NCBI GenBank assembly: GCA_041593595.1
Contig: JBFHNV010000002.1
Location: 41,883-105,882 of the forward strand
Direction: 5' to 3'
Length of the DNA: 64,000 nt
From: JBFHNV01 sp041593595
GTDB lineage: Bacteria > Pseudomonadota > Gammaproteobacteria > HK1
In this document: positions 9,872-19,095 of the stretch, in pieces
Layout: each line of letters begins with the position of its first letter
How positions within the stretch are numbered: position 1 is the stretch's first letter
The notes under the pieces: generated by a model
What the model saw: only the letters and a program-made list of their open reading frames with translations
Told to the model about the DNA's origin: nothing
Database searches by the model: none
Program-made: the position numbers and the translations under genes

Positions 9872-11885
9872 TCAGGCGAACGCGTCCAGCAGGGCTTTCG
9901 CGTCCCGGAGGTCCGGCGCGTCGAGCCCCTCGGTGAACCCCTCGTAGACGGGCGTCAGGAGCGCCGCCGCCTCGTTGGTCCTGCCGCGCCGGGACCAGAA
10001 GCGGGCGACACTCGTGGCGGCTCTCAGCTCGAGCGCACGCGCCCCCTGGCGCCGGCTGATCGACAGGGCACGCTGGTAGGGAGTCTCGACCGTGGCGTCA
10101 GCGCCCTTGCCCTGCGCGGCGAGGTCGCCTTCGATGCGGGCGAGCTCGGCATCCCAGAACGCCATGCTGTCGTCGGCGTCCAGCGCCCGTCGTAGTGCGG
10201 CCCGCCCCGCGTCGACGTTCCCGGCCCGCGCGTGGACGTCCGCGAGCAGCGCGGGCCAGAACCGGGTGAGGATTCTCGCGCCGGTTGCCCGGAACTGCGC
10301 CCAGCCCCGGTCGAACAGCGCGTCCTCCGGCGCGCCGTTGCCCTGCTGAATGCGCCCGATGTGGAGCAGCATCTGGGCCACGCCCTTCCAGTTGGCCAGC
10401 TTGTGCTCGGTCGCGAGCTCGAGGAGCTCGCGGGCAACCTCCACCAACGGGGCAAAGCTGCGCCGGCAGACGTCGAGCATGCACGAGAACGCCAGCGCCC
10501 GCCCGAGGGTGAACGGGTGCGCGATCTCCCGCGCCAGGGCCACCGCCTCGTCCCGCAAGACCAGCGCCCGATCGCACTGACCGAGCCACCACCGCGCCAT
10601 CGAGGCATACGCCAGGCAATCCACCCCGGGGTCGTCCCCGTACACGAGCGCGAGGCCGCGGTCGGTGGCCCGATCGTAGAACGCGATCCCTCGCGCGAGA
10701 TGGCGCAGCGCGCTGGCCCGCCCGTTGCCAGTAGTCCACCGCGCGGCCCGATACACCCGCCTCGCTCAGGTGGTGCGCCTGCACCTCCGGCTCGTTGGCG
10801 CGCACAGCCGGGAAGTCCGCCTCCAGAACCTCCGCAATCCGGCGGTGCACCGTCTGACGGGTGCGACGCAGCATGCTGTCGAGCGCCGTATCCTGGACCA
10901 GCGCGTGCTTGAAGACGAAGCGCTCGGCCGGCGGCACCCCGCGCCGGAAGAGCAGTCCCGCGTCCAGGAGCTCGGTGAGCGAGCGCTCGAGCGTGGTCGT
11001 GTCCTCGGACAGGACCCGCGACAGCAGCTCGCGCTGGAATTCGCGGCCGATGGCGGCCGCGGTCTGGGCCACCTTCTTCGCGTCGCCGGGCAATCGGTCG
11101 AGGCGCGCCATGAGGGAGTCCTGCAGCGTCGCGGGGATCGCCACGGAGGCCTTCGGGCCGAGCGCCGCCTGGGTGTCTGAGCCCTCGGTCATCAGCTCCG
11201 ATTCCAGCACCGCCTTGGTCAGCTCCTCGATGAACAACGGCACGCCGTCGGTCCGGGCGATGATCTGCTCGCGCACGGCATCGGGCAGCGTGCGCCCGCC
11301 GGTCAGATCCTCGATCAGCGCGATCGACTGGGCACGGGACAGCCGGCCGAGCGCAAGCATGCTCGCGTGCCCCATGCCCACCCAGCCGGGCTCGTACTCG
11401 GGCCGGGCCGTGACCACCGCCAGCACCCGCAGGTCCTGCAGCCGATCGACGATGAGATCGAGCAGCTCGCGGGTGGTCGGATCGGCCCAGTGCGCATCCT
11501 CGAACACCCACAGCACGGGCCGCTCGCCCGCGAGGTCCGCGAGCTGGCTCAGCAGGCTCTCGAAGGTGCGCGCCTTCTGCTGGTGCTGGGTCAGCGTGAG
11601 GGGCGGAAACCGGTCTTCTGTCGAGACGGACAGCAGCGCGGCGAGCGGGGCCACGGCCTCGCCGTCGACGGACCCGCGGCCGCGCTTCAGCAGGGTCTCG
11701 AGCTTGTCCAGCTTCGCCGGGTCGTCGTCGCCGGCCTCGAAGCCGGCCGCGCGTTCGAGCTGCGCGATGAACGGATGGAGCGCGCTGTTCGTGCGGTGTG
11801 CCGAGCACTGGTGTCGCACCCAGATGTGCGCCGTATCGGCAAGGCACTCTCGCAGCGCGTTCGACAGCCGGGACTTGCCGGGAGC
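9872..11885 (-). pseudogene. Truncated, frameshifted cyclase-associated AAA ATPase/TPR remnant
   Basis: This is the C-terminal portion of a large class III adenylate cyclase/ATPase-type regulatory protein. The frame starts inside Walker A (PGKSRL), so the cyclase domain and the first half of the P-loop are missing. It continues through the ATPase region (VLWVFEDAHWADPTTRELLD) to AVDYWQRAGQRA. Near 10700-10720 the frame shifts: the TPR-like tail continues in a different frame from ALRHLARGIAFYD to the stop at 9872. The roughly ten residues normally between these blocks are absent, suggesting a small frame-shifting deletion. The 5' break lies directly after the nhaR stop codon and in the same frame. 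Two independent lesions make function unlikely. Confidence 0.8.
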
Positions 11886-12803
11886 TCAGCGCCCCGCCGC
11901 CCGCTCCGGGAACAGCGACCGGCGTGCCGACTCGGTGACCGCGAGCACCGCCGGGTGCTTGATGCGGCGTTCCACGGAGATGGCGTAATAGCGCTCGCGC
12001 ACCGCGTCGGTACGGCCCACCACGCGCAGACCGTAGTGTCGGGCGACCTCCGCCTCGATGGCGCTCGGCGTCGGCAGCAGCCCCTTGCCCGCCTGGCCGA
12101 AGGCCTTGAGCAGGGCGCTGTCGTCGAACTCCGCGATCACCCGCGGCTGCACCGACAGCTCGTCGAACCAGCCATCCAGCGCCCGACGCAGCGAGGTCTC
12201 CCGGGCCGGCAACAGCATCGGCGCCCCGTCCAGGCTCGCGGGAAAGCGATCACGCAGCGTCCGCGCCATGCGCGCCGGACCGAGAAAGCTCACGCCGCTC
12301 TCGCCCAGGGGATGGTTGTACGCCCGCACGTGCAACCCGCCCGGCATGGGGCCGTCGGCGAGCACCATGTCGAGCCGGTGCACGGCCAGCTCGCCCACCA
12401 GCGCCTCCAGGGTGCCCTCGCGGCACACGACGCGCAGCGCCGGTTCCATCTCGAGCGCCGGCTCCAGGACGTGATAGGCCACCAGCTTCGGCACCACGTC
12501 GACGATGCCGACACTGAAGGCGGCCGGGGCATCCGTGCTGCGGTTGCGCACCACCTCGGCGAGCTCCGAGCCGAGGCTGAAGATCTCGTCCGCGTAGCGC
12601 CGCACCACCCGGCCGGTGTCGGTGAGACGCAGGCGGCGCCCCTCGCGCTGGAGCAGCTTCGCGCCTACCGCGTCCTCGAGCAGGCGGATCTGGCCGCTGA
12701 TGGTCTGCGGCGTCACGTGCAGCACGTCGGCGGCATGCGCGACCCCGCCCTCGCGCGCCACGGTCCAGAAGTAGAGCAGGTGTCCGTAGTTGAGGTGGCG
12801 CAT
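11886..12803 (-). CDS. nhaR: LysR-family regulator, NhaR-like
   Basis: A 305-residue LysR-type transcriptional regulator. The N-terminus MRHLNYGHLLYFWTVAREGG and the helix-turn-helix phrase VTPQTISGQIRLLE closely resemble NhaR, the Na+-responsive activator of cation-antiporter genes. A standard effector-binding domain follows. The divergent neighbours are a hibernation-factor-like gene and a Ca2+/Na+ exchanger, and the exchanger fits a cation-homeostasis role. An AT-rich divergent region with palindromes separates the two directions and is the likely operator. The stop codon is followed immediately by the pseudogene remnant, so the 3' flank has been rearranged. Confidence 0.88.
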   Translation of the reverse strand: MRHLNYGHLLYFWTVAREGGVAHAADVLHVTPQTISGQIRLLEDAVGAKLLQREGRRLRLTDTGRVVRRYADEIFSLGSELAEVVRNRSTDAPAAFSVGIVDVVPKLVAYHVLEPALEMEPALRVVCREGTLEALVGELAVHRLDMVLADGPMPGGLHVRAYNHPLGESGVSFLGPARMARTLRDRFPASLDGAPMLLPARETSLRRALDGWFDELSVQPRVIAEFDDSALLKAFGQAGKGLLPTPSAIEAEVARHYGLRVVGRTDAVRERYYAISVERRIKHPAVLAVTESARRSLFPERAAGR

Positions 12804-12833
12804 GGCCGGGCTCCTGGATGATTGTTCGGAAAT

Positions 12834-12848
12834 ACCTGAATAACAGGT
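12834..12848. promoter_or_regulatory. Palindrome in nhaR divergent promoter region
   Basis: ACCTG-AATAA-CAGGT is a perfect 5+5 inverted repeat, 31 bases upstream of the nhaR start. An imperfect AT-rich palindrome (AGAAATT-ACG-AATTTTCT) follows at about 12850-12867. The region is clearly more AT-rich than its surroundings, as expected of a LysR-type operator/promoter. Binding is inferred. Confidence 0.4.
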
Positions 12849-12925
12849 CAGAAATTACGAATTTTCTCGACATATCCGGATCACTACCATGGCCCCGTTT
12901 CCAGTTCCACACGAGGAGATCAGCC

Positions 12926-13270
12926 ATGAAGCTCACGCTGAAGATGCCGGGCAACACGTCCTCCCGGGACCTTCGGGAACAGGCGGCCGTCTGCGCGCAG
13001 CGCACCCTCGGTCGGCTCGCGCAGCAGGTAACCCACGTCGCCGTCGCGTTGAGGGAACACGCCCACAGGCCCGGCGGGCGCGTCGACGTGTGCACGCTGC
13101 GCCTGTGCGTGAACGGGAGCCGGGACATCCTCGTCGAGAGCCTGCGCCCCGGACCGGCAGCCGCCATCTCCGGCGCCTTCCGCCAGGCCCGGCGCGAGCT
13201 GATGCGACGCCGCCGCGCGTCCCGGGGAGCGCCCCGCTGGCGCGCGCGGCCCCTGCCGGCCCCGGCCTGA
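12926..13270 (+). CDS. HPF/RaiA-family ribosome-associated protein
   Basis: A 114-residue protein with the hibernation-factor fold pattern: an amphipathic N-terminal helix (SRDLREQAAVCAQRTLGRLA), strands with THVAVALRE, a glycine turn, and a basic C-terminus rich in arginine after QARRELMRRR. Family members bind the ribosomal decoding region and block translation during stress or stationary phase. ATG 12926 lies 7 bases after GAGGAG. It is transcribed divergently from nhaR and precedes the exchanger gene by about 150 bases, so the two may share a promoter. Confidence 0.7.
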   Translation: MKLTLKMPGNTSSRDLREQAAVCAQRTLGRLAQQVTHVAVALREHAHRPGGRVDVCTLRLCVNGSRDILVESLRPGPAAAISGAFRQARRELMRRRRASRGAPRWRARPLPAPA

Positions 13271-13423
13271 CCATGCGGGAAGCGGCAGTGCGGCTCGGGA
13301 TCCTGTGTGGCTCGCTGATCTCGGCGGAGCCGGGCCGTACCGCGCTGCTGCTGGCGGCAGCGCGCCGCGCCGACCGCGCGGACCGGCGGCCCGCGCTCGT
13401 CGGCGCACGCTGAGCCTGCACCG

Positions 13424-14365
13424 GTGGACTACCTGCTCTTCGGCGCCGGTCTCGCGCTGCTCATCGCGGGCGCCGACCGGCTGGTGGGCGCCGCCACCGG
13501 GCTCGCCCGTCGAGCGGGCATCAGCCCGTTTTTCACTGCCGTCGTGGTCGCCGGCGTGGGCACCTCTATGCCGGAGCTGCTCGCGTCGGTGGACGCGGCG
13601 CTCCGGGGCTCCCCGGGGCTGGCCATCGGCAACGTGGTGGGCAGCAACATCGCCAACATCCTGCTGGTGCTGGGGCTCAGCGCGCTGTGCCTTCCCTTGC
13701 ACTGCGACCCGGCCCCGACGCGCCGCGACCTGTGGAGCCTGCTGCTGGCCTCGGCCCTGGCCCTGCTCGCGCTGGGGCAGAGCACGGTGGAGCGGTGGAT
13801 GGGACTGGTCCTCACGGTCGGCCTCGCCGCCTACCTGGCGCTGCTCGTCGCCACGTCCCGGTCGAGCGCCGTCAACGCTCACGAGGGCGCCGACGCTCAG
13901 GAGGGCGACCGCGCCGCTCCGGGCATTACAGCGGGCCTGCTCTGGTCCGGGCTCTCCATCGCGATGCTCCTGGGCGGCGCACACCTGCTCGTGTCCGGCG
14001 CGCTGGCAATCGCCGTGCGCCTGGGCGTCTCCGACAGCGTCATCGGCCTCAGCCTGGTCGCGCTCGGCACGTCGCTGCCCGAGCTGGCGGTGGCGCTGCT
14101 CGCCCTGGTGCGGCGAAGCGCCGAGGTGGCGGTCGGCAACATCGTGGGCAGCACGCTGTTCAATCTCCTCGGAATCCTCGGCGTCACGGCCCTGGTGAGC
14201 CCGCTGGCGGTACCCGAGAGCATCGCTCGCTTCGACATGTGGATCATGCTCGCCGCCATCCTCGCCTTCGCTGCCGTCGCGCGCACCGGCTGGCGCATCA
14301 CCCGGCTGGAGGGGGCGGCCCTGCTCGCAGGTTACCCGCTCTACCTGGCGGTGCTGGCGCCCTGA
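13424..14365 (+). CDS. Calcium/sodium antiporter (CaCA family)
   Basis: This is an inner-membrane cation exchanger of 313 residues with about ten membrane segments and the internal duplication typical of the family. The first alpha-repeat carries GTSMPELLAS and GNVVGSNIANILLVLG; the second carries ALGTSLPELAVALLAL and GNIVGSTLFNLLGILG. These hold the acidic residues that bind Ca2+ and Na+. The start is GTG 13424. It lies downstream of the hibernation-like gene and opposite nhaR, which may control it in response to Na+. Confidence 0.92.
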   Translation: MDYLLFGAGLALLIAGADRLVGAATGLARRAGISPFFTAVVVAGVGTSMPELLASVDAALRGSPGLAIGNVVGSNIANILLVLGLSALCLPLHCDPAPTRRDLWSLLLASALALLALGQSTVERWMGLVLTVGLAAYLALLVATSRSSAVNAHEGADAQEGDRAAPGITAGLLWSGLSIAMLLGGAHLLVSGALAIAVRLGVSDSVIGLSLVALGTSLPELAVALLALVRRSAEVAVGNIVGSTLFNLLGILGVTALVSPLAVPESIARFDMWIMLAAILAFAAVARTGWRITRLEGAALLAGYPLYLAVLAP

Positions 14366-14540
14366 CGAAACGGCGGCGACGCCTGCGGACCCGCCGGCAC
14401 TGTCACTCGGCGCCATCCGCGGCTGGACCGGATCAGGACCGCTGAAGGAGACTGATGGCGTCACGTCGCGGGGATCCTGAATCCCCGGGCCAAGGCTCGA
14501 CCGCTCGACCGCCGGCGATGCGAGGCGTGGCGTGAAGCCC

Positions 14541-17420
14541 CTACGACACCCGGCGCGACGCCCTGCCCCGCGATTCCAGCAGCTGCGCGATCGGCCGCGG
14601 CCGGTCGACGGCATAGCCCTGCAGGTAGTCGACGCCCAGCTCGCGAAGGCTCCGGGCGATAGCCTCGGTCTCGACGAACTCGGCAATGGTCTGCTTGCCC
14701 ATGAGCTGCGCAATCTGGTTGATCGAGCGCACCATTGCGGCGTCCAGAGGATCCGTTTCCATGTCCTTCACGAACACGCCGTCGATCTTGACGAAGTGCA
14801 CCGGCAGCTGTTTCAGATACGCGAAGGACGACAGCCCGCTGCCGAAGTCGTCCAGGGCGAACACGCAGCCGAGGGCCGAGAGGGTCTCGATGAATCGCGT
14901 GGCGCGCGCAAGATTCGAGATTACGGCGGTCTCCGTGATCTCGAAGCAGATGCAATCCGGCCGCACGCCGGAGCCGCGCACCCGCTCCAGCGCGAACTCC
15001 AGGAAGCCTTCGTCGCTGAGTGACTGGCCGGACAGATTGATTCCGCAGTGGCGCAGGTTCGCGAGATGTTGCGGCTGCGCGCCAAGGAGAGCCATGGCCC
15101 GCTCCAGCACCCAGCGATCCAGTTTCGGCGCGAGGCTGTAACGCTCGGCCGCGGGCAGAAATCGCCCGGGTGGGATCCGCTCGCCCTCCCCGCTGCGCAT
15201 GCGCAGGAGAAGCTCGTAGCGCAACGCAGTGTCGTTCGGTGTCGGCACCGCGGGCTCGATGAGCTGGCAGTGGAGCTCGAAGCTGTCGGCCACCAGCGCC
15301 TCCTGGATGCGAGACACCCATTCCATCTCGCCGTGCCTGCGGGTGAGCTCGATGTCGTCCGGGCGGTACGCGTGAACGCGGTTGCGTCCTTCGTCCTTCG
15401 CGGAGTAGCAGGCTGCGTCCGCCGCGCTCAGCGCGTTGGTGGCGCCAAGCGTGTCCGCGTCGATGCTCGTGACGCCGATGCTGCAGCCGACTCCGAAGGC
15501 GCGCCCGTTCCAGTGGAACGTGGTTTGCTCGACAGCGGCGCGTACCTGGTCCGCGATCCGGCACCCCCGCTCCAGCGGGCAGTGCTGCATCAGCAGCCCG
15601 AACTCGTCGCCTCCCAGTCGCGCGAGCGCGTCGCCCTGGCGCAGCCGCGCCCGGATCCGTGCGGCGACCTGGCGCAGGAGCTCGTCCCCTGCCATGTGCC
15701 CACAGGTATCGTTCACCACCTTGAACTGGTCGAGATCGATGTAGCAGAGCACGTGCTCGCTGCCCTCGCAGGCCGCGTCCTCCACCGCGTGCTGCAGGCG
15801 ACGGTCGAACTCGTAGCGGTTCATGAGACCGGTGAGCGCGTCGTGACTCGCCTGGTAGCGGAGCCGGGCGGAGACTTCCTGCAGCTCGGTGATGTCCTCG
15901 CAGACGACGAGCACGTTCGTGGTCCCGGAGCTTCCGGCGAGGGTGCGCGCCGATTCGCGCGCCCAGAAGAGGCTGCCGTCACGACGCCGCTTTCGGGCCT
16001 GCCATCGACGCACGCCATCGACACCCTGCGAAAACGCGCCGAGCCGTGCCGCGACGTCGGGCCAGTCATCCGGCTCGTAGAGCGCCTCGATGGAAGTGCC
16101 CATGAGGTCGGAGACCGAGTAGCCGAGCTGCGCGGCGCCGAAGTCGTTGACCGAGACAATCGTGCCGTCCGCGTCCACCGTGAAGAACATGGAAGGGTTC
16201 TGATCGTAGACCGTCCGATAGCGCGCCTCCTCCACCGCCAGCGCCTGCTCCGTGCGCTTGACCGCCGTGATGTCGATGTGGGTGGCGAGCACCTGACGCG
16301 CGTCGTTCGCCTCGAAGCGCGTGAGATGAATCGAGAACCAGCGATCGGTGTCCGGGCTGGGACATGGATACTCCAGGCGGAAGTCGTCGAGCGTGCCGGC
16401 GAACAGGGCCCGTATCGCGCCGGCCACCTCGGCCGCGCCCTGGGTGAACCGGCCCCGGGAGTGGTCGCAGACCTCCACGTAGCTCGCTCCGATGCCGGAA
16501 TCGGGCAGCGCGAGGCCGTTGCGTGCCCCGAACTCGCGCCAGTTGCGGTTCACGGCGACGATCCGGCCATCCGCGTCCAGTACCGCCATGTTGGCCGGCA
16601 CGGCGTCGAGCAGCGCGGCCTGAAAGGCGCGGGACTGCTCGATGATGGCGTGGCGTCGGTCCAGGGTCTCGGCCATGCGGTCGAAGGCGGCGGCGAGGCT
16701 GTGGATCTCGCCGGCACCGCTGACGTTGGCGCGCACGCCCCGCTCCCCTGCAGCGACCCGCTCGGTCGCCCTCATGAGTGCTCGGATTCGCCGCAGCAGC
16801 CCCACGTGCAGGCTCCACCAGGCCGCGGCGCAGAACACCACCAGCAGAGGCGCGATGACGGCAGCGCGCATCAAGGTGCCGGCAACGGCCGCGCGCTTGC
16901 TCGGCCCGAGGGGATGACGGGTGAGCAGCACGCCCACTCGCGACGGCACCGGTTCTCCCGGGAGCGGAGCGAGCCGCACCGGGAAGGCGCCGATCACCGC
17001 GCCGCCGGAAGGCGTCACCATCACCTGCCCCAGCAGCGATGTCCTCGCGCTCGTGAGCAGCCCGCGCGCCGCGGCCAGGGGCGTCTCCGCCAGGGGCCGG
17101 CCACGCAGCACCAACCGGGTGGAGAGGGCGACGTTCGCGTGCTCGTCCAGCAGCAGGCCCAGTCCCAGACTACGATCGGCGGACAGGCGGGCGAAGGCGT
17201 CGGCCGCGTCGCCGGGACTGTTGCGCCGATAGGCGTTCTCCACGCCTGCCGCCACCACGGCGCCCAGCAGGCGTGCCCGCTCCATGCCCTCGGACTCGGC
17301 ACGACGGAAGGCACTCCACAGCTCGAGCGATGCGAGCAGGACCAGCAGGGCGAGCCCGAAAGTCAGGACGGCGACGGGCAGCAGGATTCGAAGAGGCAGA
17401 CCGCCCGCCGGGACGCTCAC
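14541..17420 (-). CDS. Membrane PAS-GGDEF-EAL cyclic-di-GMP protein
   Basis: A 959-residue protein. An N-terminal transmembrane segment, a periplasmic sensor of about 130 residues and a second span are followed by a HAMP-like linker, two PAS domains, GGDEF and EAL. The GGDEF site is intact (RLGGDEFGLL). The EAL domain carries ELL in place of the first EAL triad but keeps NLSGQS, FEITET, LDDFGSG, VKIDG and LQGYAV, so phosphodiesterase activity is plausible. It may be bifunctional. GTG 17420 overlaps the stop of the upstream binding-protein gene by GTGA, indicating translational coupling. The coupled lipoprotein may deliver the ligand sensed by the periplasmic domain. Confidence 0.9.
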   Translation of the reverse strand: MSVPAGGLPLRILLPVAVLTFGLALLVLLASLELWSAFRRAESEGMERARLLGAVVAAGVENAYRRNSPGDAADAFARLSADRSLGLGLLLDEHANVALSTRLVLRGRPLAETPLAAARGLLTSARTSLLGQVMVTPSGGAVIGAFPVRLAPLPGEPVPSRVGVLLTRHPLGPSKRAAVAGTLMRAAVIAPLLVVFCAAAWWSLHVGLLRRIRALMRATERVAAGERGVRANVSGAGEIHSLAAAFDRMAETLDRRHAIIEQSRAFQAALLDAVPANMAVLDADGRIVAVNRNWREFGARNGLALPDSGIGASYVEVCDHSRGRFTQGAAEVAGAIRALFAGTLDDFRLEYPCPSPDTDRWFSIHLTRFEANDARQVLATHIDITAVKRTEQALAVEEARYRTVYDQNPSMFFTVDADGTIVSVNDFGAAQLGYSVSDLMGTSIEALYEPDDWPDVAARLGAFSQGVDGVRRWQARKRRRDGSLFWARESARTLAGSSGTTNVLVVCEDITELQEVSARLRYQASHDALTGLMNRYEFDRRLQHAVEDAACEGSEHVLCYIDLDQFKVVNDTCGHMAGDELLRQVAARIRARLRQGDALARLGGDEFGLLMQHCPLERGCRIADQVRAAVEQTTFHWNGRAFGVGCSIGVTSIDADTLGATNALSAADAACYSAKDEGRNRVHAYRPDDIELTRRHGEMEWVSRIQEALVADSFELHCQLIEPAVPTPNDTALRYELLLRMRSGEGERIPPGRFLPAAERYSLAPKLDRWVLERAMALLGAQPQHLANLRHCGINLSGQSLSDEGFLEFALERVRGSGVRPDCICFEITETAVISNLARATRFIETLSALGCVFALDDFGSGLSSFAYLKQLPVHFVKIDGVFVKDMETDPLDAAMVRSINQIAQLMGKQTIAEFVETEAIARSLRELGVDYLQGYAVDRPRPIAQLLESRGRASRRVS

Positions 17421-18445
17421 CGCGCCATCCTCAGCACCGGCCGGGGATCGATCAGGCCCGTGGGGTCGAGCGGGCCCTGGAGCGTGCCGATTCGGCGCAT
17501 CGATTCCACGTGGCGGCGCAGCACCGGAAGCAGGCCGGGGGCCTCGCCTGCGAGCAGCCGTAGATTGTCCTCGAGGCCGTAGATCTTCGCCTGCGACAGG
17601 GCGTCGAGCATGGCGTCCGCGTCGATCCCTTCCCGCACCGCCATCACCGCGGCCGCCTGACGCGGCTTCGCCGCCAGATGCTCCCGCGCTCGCAGCCACC
17701 CGCGCACGAAGGCATCCACCTGCTCGCGGCGTTCCTCGAGCACGCTGGATCGCGTCACCAGGACGTCGACGATCTCACCGGGAATGTCACGACTGCTGAA
17801 CAGCTCGCGGGCACCGCGGGCGATCAGTCGTCCGCGCACCGGCTCGTAGGTCACGACGGCGTCCACTTCCCCGGCAAGCAGCGCGCGTTCCTGGTCGGGG
17901 ATGTCCACCGGGACGCGCTGGATGTCGGCTGGGACCAGCCCCCCCTTCTCCAGCGCGCGGTGGAGCACGTACGCGCCGAGGGCGCTCGCCTCGACCCCGA
18001 TCCGGCGTCCCTTCAGCCCCTCGAGGGATTCGAAGCCGGCCGCCGCCACGAGGGCGTCACCGCCGTGAGAGGCGTCGATGACCAGGATCACGCGGTGGGT
18101 GGGACCCTGCGCCGCCAGCTCCAGCAGGTAGTCGATGGTCACCGCCACCGCGTCGATCACGCCGTCGCGGTACGCGCGCAGAGCCACTGCCGGCGACTCG
18201 TAGTCGACCAGCTCGATGGCAGTCCCGTCGTAGTATCCCTGCTCGCGGGCGAGGAATGCGAGCTCGTAGGGCGGCCACACCAGCATCCCGATCCGCAGCG
18301 GAGCGGAGGGGCCGAGGTCGCAGCCGCCGACGAGCACGGCGGCGGCCAGCAGCAGGGGTAGCCGCCAGTCGCGGGCTCGTGCCGGGTGCTCCGCACAGCG
18401 GTTCGGACATCTTCGGCCGCTTCGTCGGCCGCCCGTCCGGACCAT
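17417..18445 (-). CDS. NMT1/SsuA-like binding lipoprotein coupled to the c-di-GMP protein
   Basis: A periplasmic substrate-binding-like lipoprotein of about 342 residues. A hydrophobic leader ends in the lipobox LVGGC. The mature protein begins with LRIGMLVWPPYELAFLARE and continues with features of the NMT1/thiamine-precursor and sulfonate-binding family (YYDGTAIELVDY, LKGRRIGVEAS, DAVVTYEPV). No ABC permease or ATPase lies nearby. Its direct coupling to a membrane GGDEF/EAL sensor suggests a signalling rather than transport role. ATG 18445 is the only sensible start; longer readings run into the tRNA-like gene upstream. Confidence 0.82.
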   Translation of the reverse strand: MVRTGGRRSGRRCPNRCAEHPARARDWRLPLLLAAAVLVGGCDLGPSAPLRIGMLVWPPYELAFLAREQGYYDGTAIELVDYESPAVALRAYRDGVIDAVAVTIDYLLELAAQGPTHRVILVIDASHGGDALVAAAGFESLEGLKGRRIGVEASALGAYVLHRALEKGGLVPADIQRVPVDIPDQERALLAGEVDAVVTYEPVRGRLIARGARELFSSRDIPGEIVDVLVTRSSVLEERREQVDAFVRGWLRAREHLAAKPRQAAAVMAVREGIDADAMLDALSQAKIYGLEDNLRLLAGEAPGLLPVLRRHVESMRRIGTLQGPLDPTGLIDPRPVLRMAR

Positions 18446-18583
18446 GAAATCGCTCACAAGCGACCGCCTTGCCGGGCCCCGGGTGGAACGGCCCCCGGTA
18501 CCTCGCTGCATCCCGCCCTCACTCCCGGGGGCGAGGGTTGGCCGCGAAGCAGACCTGGCGGGTCCGCTTCGAGTGGAATCCTC

Positions 18584-18670
18584 TGGCGGAGAGGTAGGAA
18601 CCCGAACCCCGGACACTCGCGAGTCAACGGTATTCAGGACCACTGCGACCGACCACTCTGCCGCCTCTCC
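18584..18670 (-). tRNA. tRNA-Ser-like gene, apparent anticodon TGA, structurally aberrant
   Basis: An 87-base class II tRNA-like sequence. The acceptor stem GGAGAGG/CCTCTCC is perfect and CCA is encoded. The variable arm (ACT-CGCG-AGT) fits tRNA-Ser. The anticodon arm GTGGT-CCTGAAT-ACCGT gives TGA at positions 34-36. Several features depart from consensus. Position 33 is C instead of the near-universal T, and the T loop reads TTCGGGT rather than TTCGAAT. The T stem has a C-A mismatch and two G-T pairs, and the D stem has a mismatch. It may be a decaying or specialised serine tRNA. Confidence 0.65.
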
Positions 18671-19095
18671 GGCGTAACAAAGCATAGCGGACCCGGGCGC
18701 CGGGAGGGGACGGGCGTCATCTCCATGGCGGCGGCCGCAGGGTCACCGGGGCGGCCGCCGGCGGCGTCCTCCCGCTCCCGGGCCGGCCTGCACGGTCTGT
18801 CGGAATTCCATACAGTCCGGAGACGACAGGCGCGGCGGGCGCGACTCCCCACAGGTGGAGCGCCCCGCGGCGACAGAGCAGCTGTCGCGTTCGCCGTCAG
18901 CGTCGCGCCCCACCCGTTCGTCGTGGAGCAGCATTACTGCCGGGGCTGCGTCCCGGAGCGGGCGCGCCGGATCCAGGATCCCGGTGACCCTGACGCCGGG
19001 ACGAGGGATCCGCGACCTCTCCCCATGCACGGCCGGTTTGGCCCGAATCCTGCACGGTCCATCGTGACATTGTTGCGTCGACGGGAGGCGGGTCC
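18671..19095. other. Intergenic stretch, no gene seen
   Basis: About 425 bases between the tRNA-like gene and the 5-aminolevulinate synthase gene, which are transcribed divergently. No protein-like frame and no recognisable regulatory palindrome were found. Confidence 0.45.

Noticed and set aside
10024..11847. 607-codon open frame overlapping the cyclase/ATPase remnant
   Set aside because: Its first two thirds are a shadow frame of arginine/alanine-rich sequence. The homologous ATPase sequence is in the 10098-11885 frame and the TPR tail in the 9872-10756 frame.
13273..13413. 46-codon frame between the hibernation-like and exchanger genes
   Set aside because: It has no ribosome-binding site and an arginine/alanine-rich composition, and it resembles no protein I know. 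It cannot be supported beyond an open frame.
15048..17582. 844-codon open frame antisense to the GGDEF/EAL gene, and similar long antisense frames at 27251-29143 and 18934-20664
   Set aside because: They lie opposite genes with clear domains. Their translations are rich in R, H, G and Q with no domain pattern. They follow from high third-position GC.
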